NCBI GenBank assembly: GCA_011042595.1
Contig: DQWO01000042.1
Coordinates: 1 to 5,593 of the forward strand
Direction: 5' to 3'
DNA length: 5,593 nucleotides
DNA from: Pseudomonadota bacterium
GTDB lineage: Bacteria > Desulfobacterota > Anaeroferrophillalia > Anaeroferrophillales > Anaeroferrophillaceae
Below are positions 5,403-5,593 of this stretch, piece by piece (position 1 is the stretch's first letter; every line of letters begins with the position of its first letter). Under the pieces are notes generated by a model. That model saw nothing but the letters and a program-made list of their open reading frames with translations, was not told where the DNA came from and ran no database searches. Position numbers and translations under genes: made by a program.

Positions 5403-5593
5403 CATTTCAAGAGCTCAAGAATCTAGAGCCAACAGCTTACCTGAAAGTTCTGGTTCCCGGATAAAAACTGCTTTTAAAAACCACCTGCATTCCAGTGATT
5501 CATTCATCTTGAAAAAAGCAGTACTTTTTTACATAATTTGGCGAAAAAAATACCCATTTTCCCAGAAACTGCCTGTTTCAACCTCATGAAAAC
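5403..5593. other. Right-edge stretch with no supportable gene
   Basis: AT-rich sequence beyond element copy 3. The plus-strand frame from a TTG at 5392 to 5589 starts inside the repeat's terminal inverted repeat, has no ribosome site and resembles nothing I know, so I do not call it. On the minus strand a short open frame enters from the right and stops at 5504-5506; it could be the last 29 codons of a neighbouring gene, but there is too little to judge. ACTGCTTTT (5467-5475) can pair with AAAAGCAGT (5514-5522) across a 38-base loop, with T-runs on both sides. Confidence 0.3.
5509..5537 (+). promoter_or_regulatory. Sigma70-like promoter pointing out of the right edge
   Basis: TTGAAA (5509-5514) and CATAAT (5532-5537) are separated by exactly 17 bases; each hexamer matches the consensus in 5 of 6 positions. 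Transcription would start near 5544 and run rightwards. An ATG at 5586-5588 opens a frame (ATG AAA ...) at the very edge, but it has no clear ribosome site, so the gene served may begin outside the window. Confidence 0.5.

Noticed and set aside
5392..5589. 65-codon plus-strand reading frame at the right edge
   Set aside because: Starts with TTG inside the repeat's terminal sequence, lacks a ribosome site and spans the promoter and stem found there.

Overview
The window looks like bacterial chromosome with housekeeping genes, at roughly 47-50% GC by eye. There are four complete or near-complete operon genes or singletons plus one gene cut by the left edge. The order uppS-cdsA-dxr is common in many proteobacteria-like lineages. 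Together with the style of the Dus and RlmN proteins, it makes me lean towards a Desulfobacterota/deltaproteobacterial-type anaerobe, but this is a weak inference from gene order and general sequence character.

Layout. Positions 1-2596, minus strand: a tightly packed envelope-lipid operon read leftwards, uppS (undecaprenyl diphosphate synthase), cdsA (CDP-diacylglycerol synthase) and dxr (MEP-pathway reductoisomerase, C-terminus beyond the left edge). Both junctions are 4-bp ATGA stop/start overlaps, so translation is probably coupled. Dxr feeds isoprenoid precursors, UppS turns them into the lipid carrier for cell-wall synthesis, and CdsA makes the phospholipid precursor. Positions 2949-3914, plus strand: a tRNA-dihydrouridine synthase, divergent from uppS. 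Positions 4073-5128, minus strand: rlmN (23S rRNA/tRNA adenosine-C2 methyltransferase), convergent with dus. Positions 5397-5593: a short gene-poor stretch with a good sigma70-like promoter pointing out of the right edge.

The striking part is in the intergenic gaps. All three larger gaps (uppS/dus, dus/rlmN, and upstream of rlmN) hold a copy of one non-coding, highly structured repeat. The copies at 2635-2848 (214 bp, inverted) and 5182-5396 (215 bp) are full length. They have about 16-bp terminal inverted repeats (CTCAACTTTCTGAGTT-like) and 6-bp flanking direct repeats (ATAATA/ATAATA and TTATAG/TTATAA), which is the architecture of a MITE-like non-autonomous element. The copy at 3929-4059 has only the roughly 130-bp core. 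The core folds into an outer stem plus two inner hairpins. Between copies the stems keep pairing through paired base changes while the loops diverge, and one hairpin is replaced almost entirely by an unrelated hairpin. That points to a selected or mechanistically required structure. The elements' ends also place AT-rich duplicated target bases where -10 boxes of uppS and rlmN could lie. I do not recognise this family; it is the main candidate for something undescribed here.
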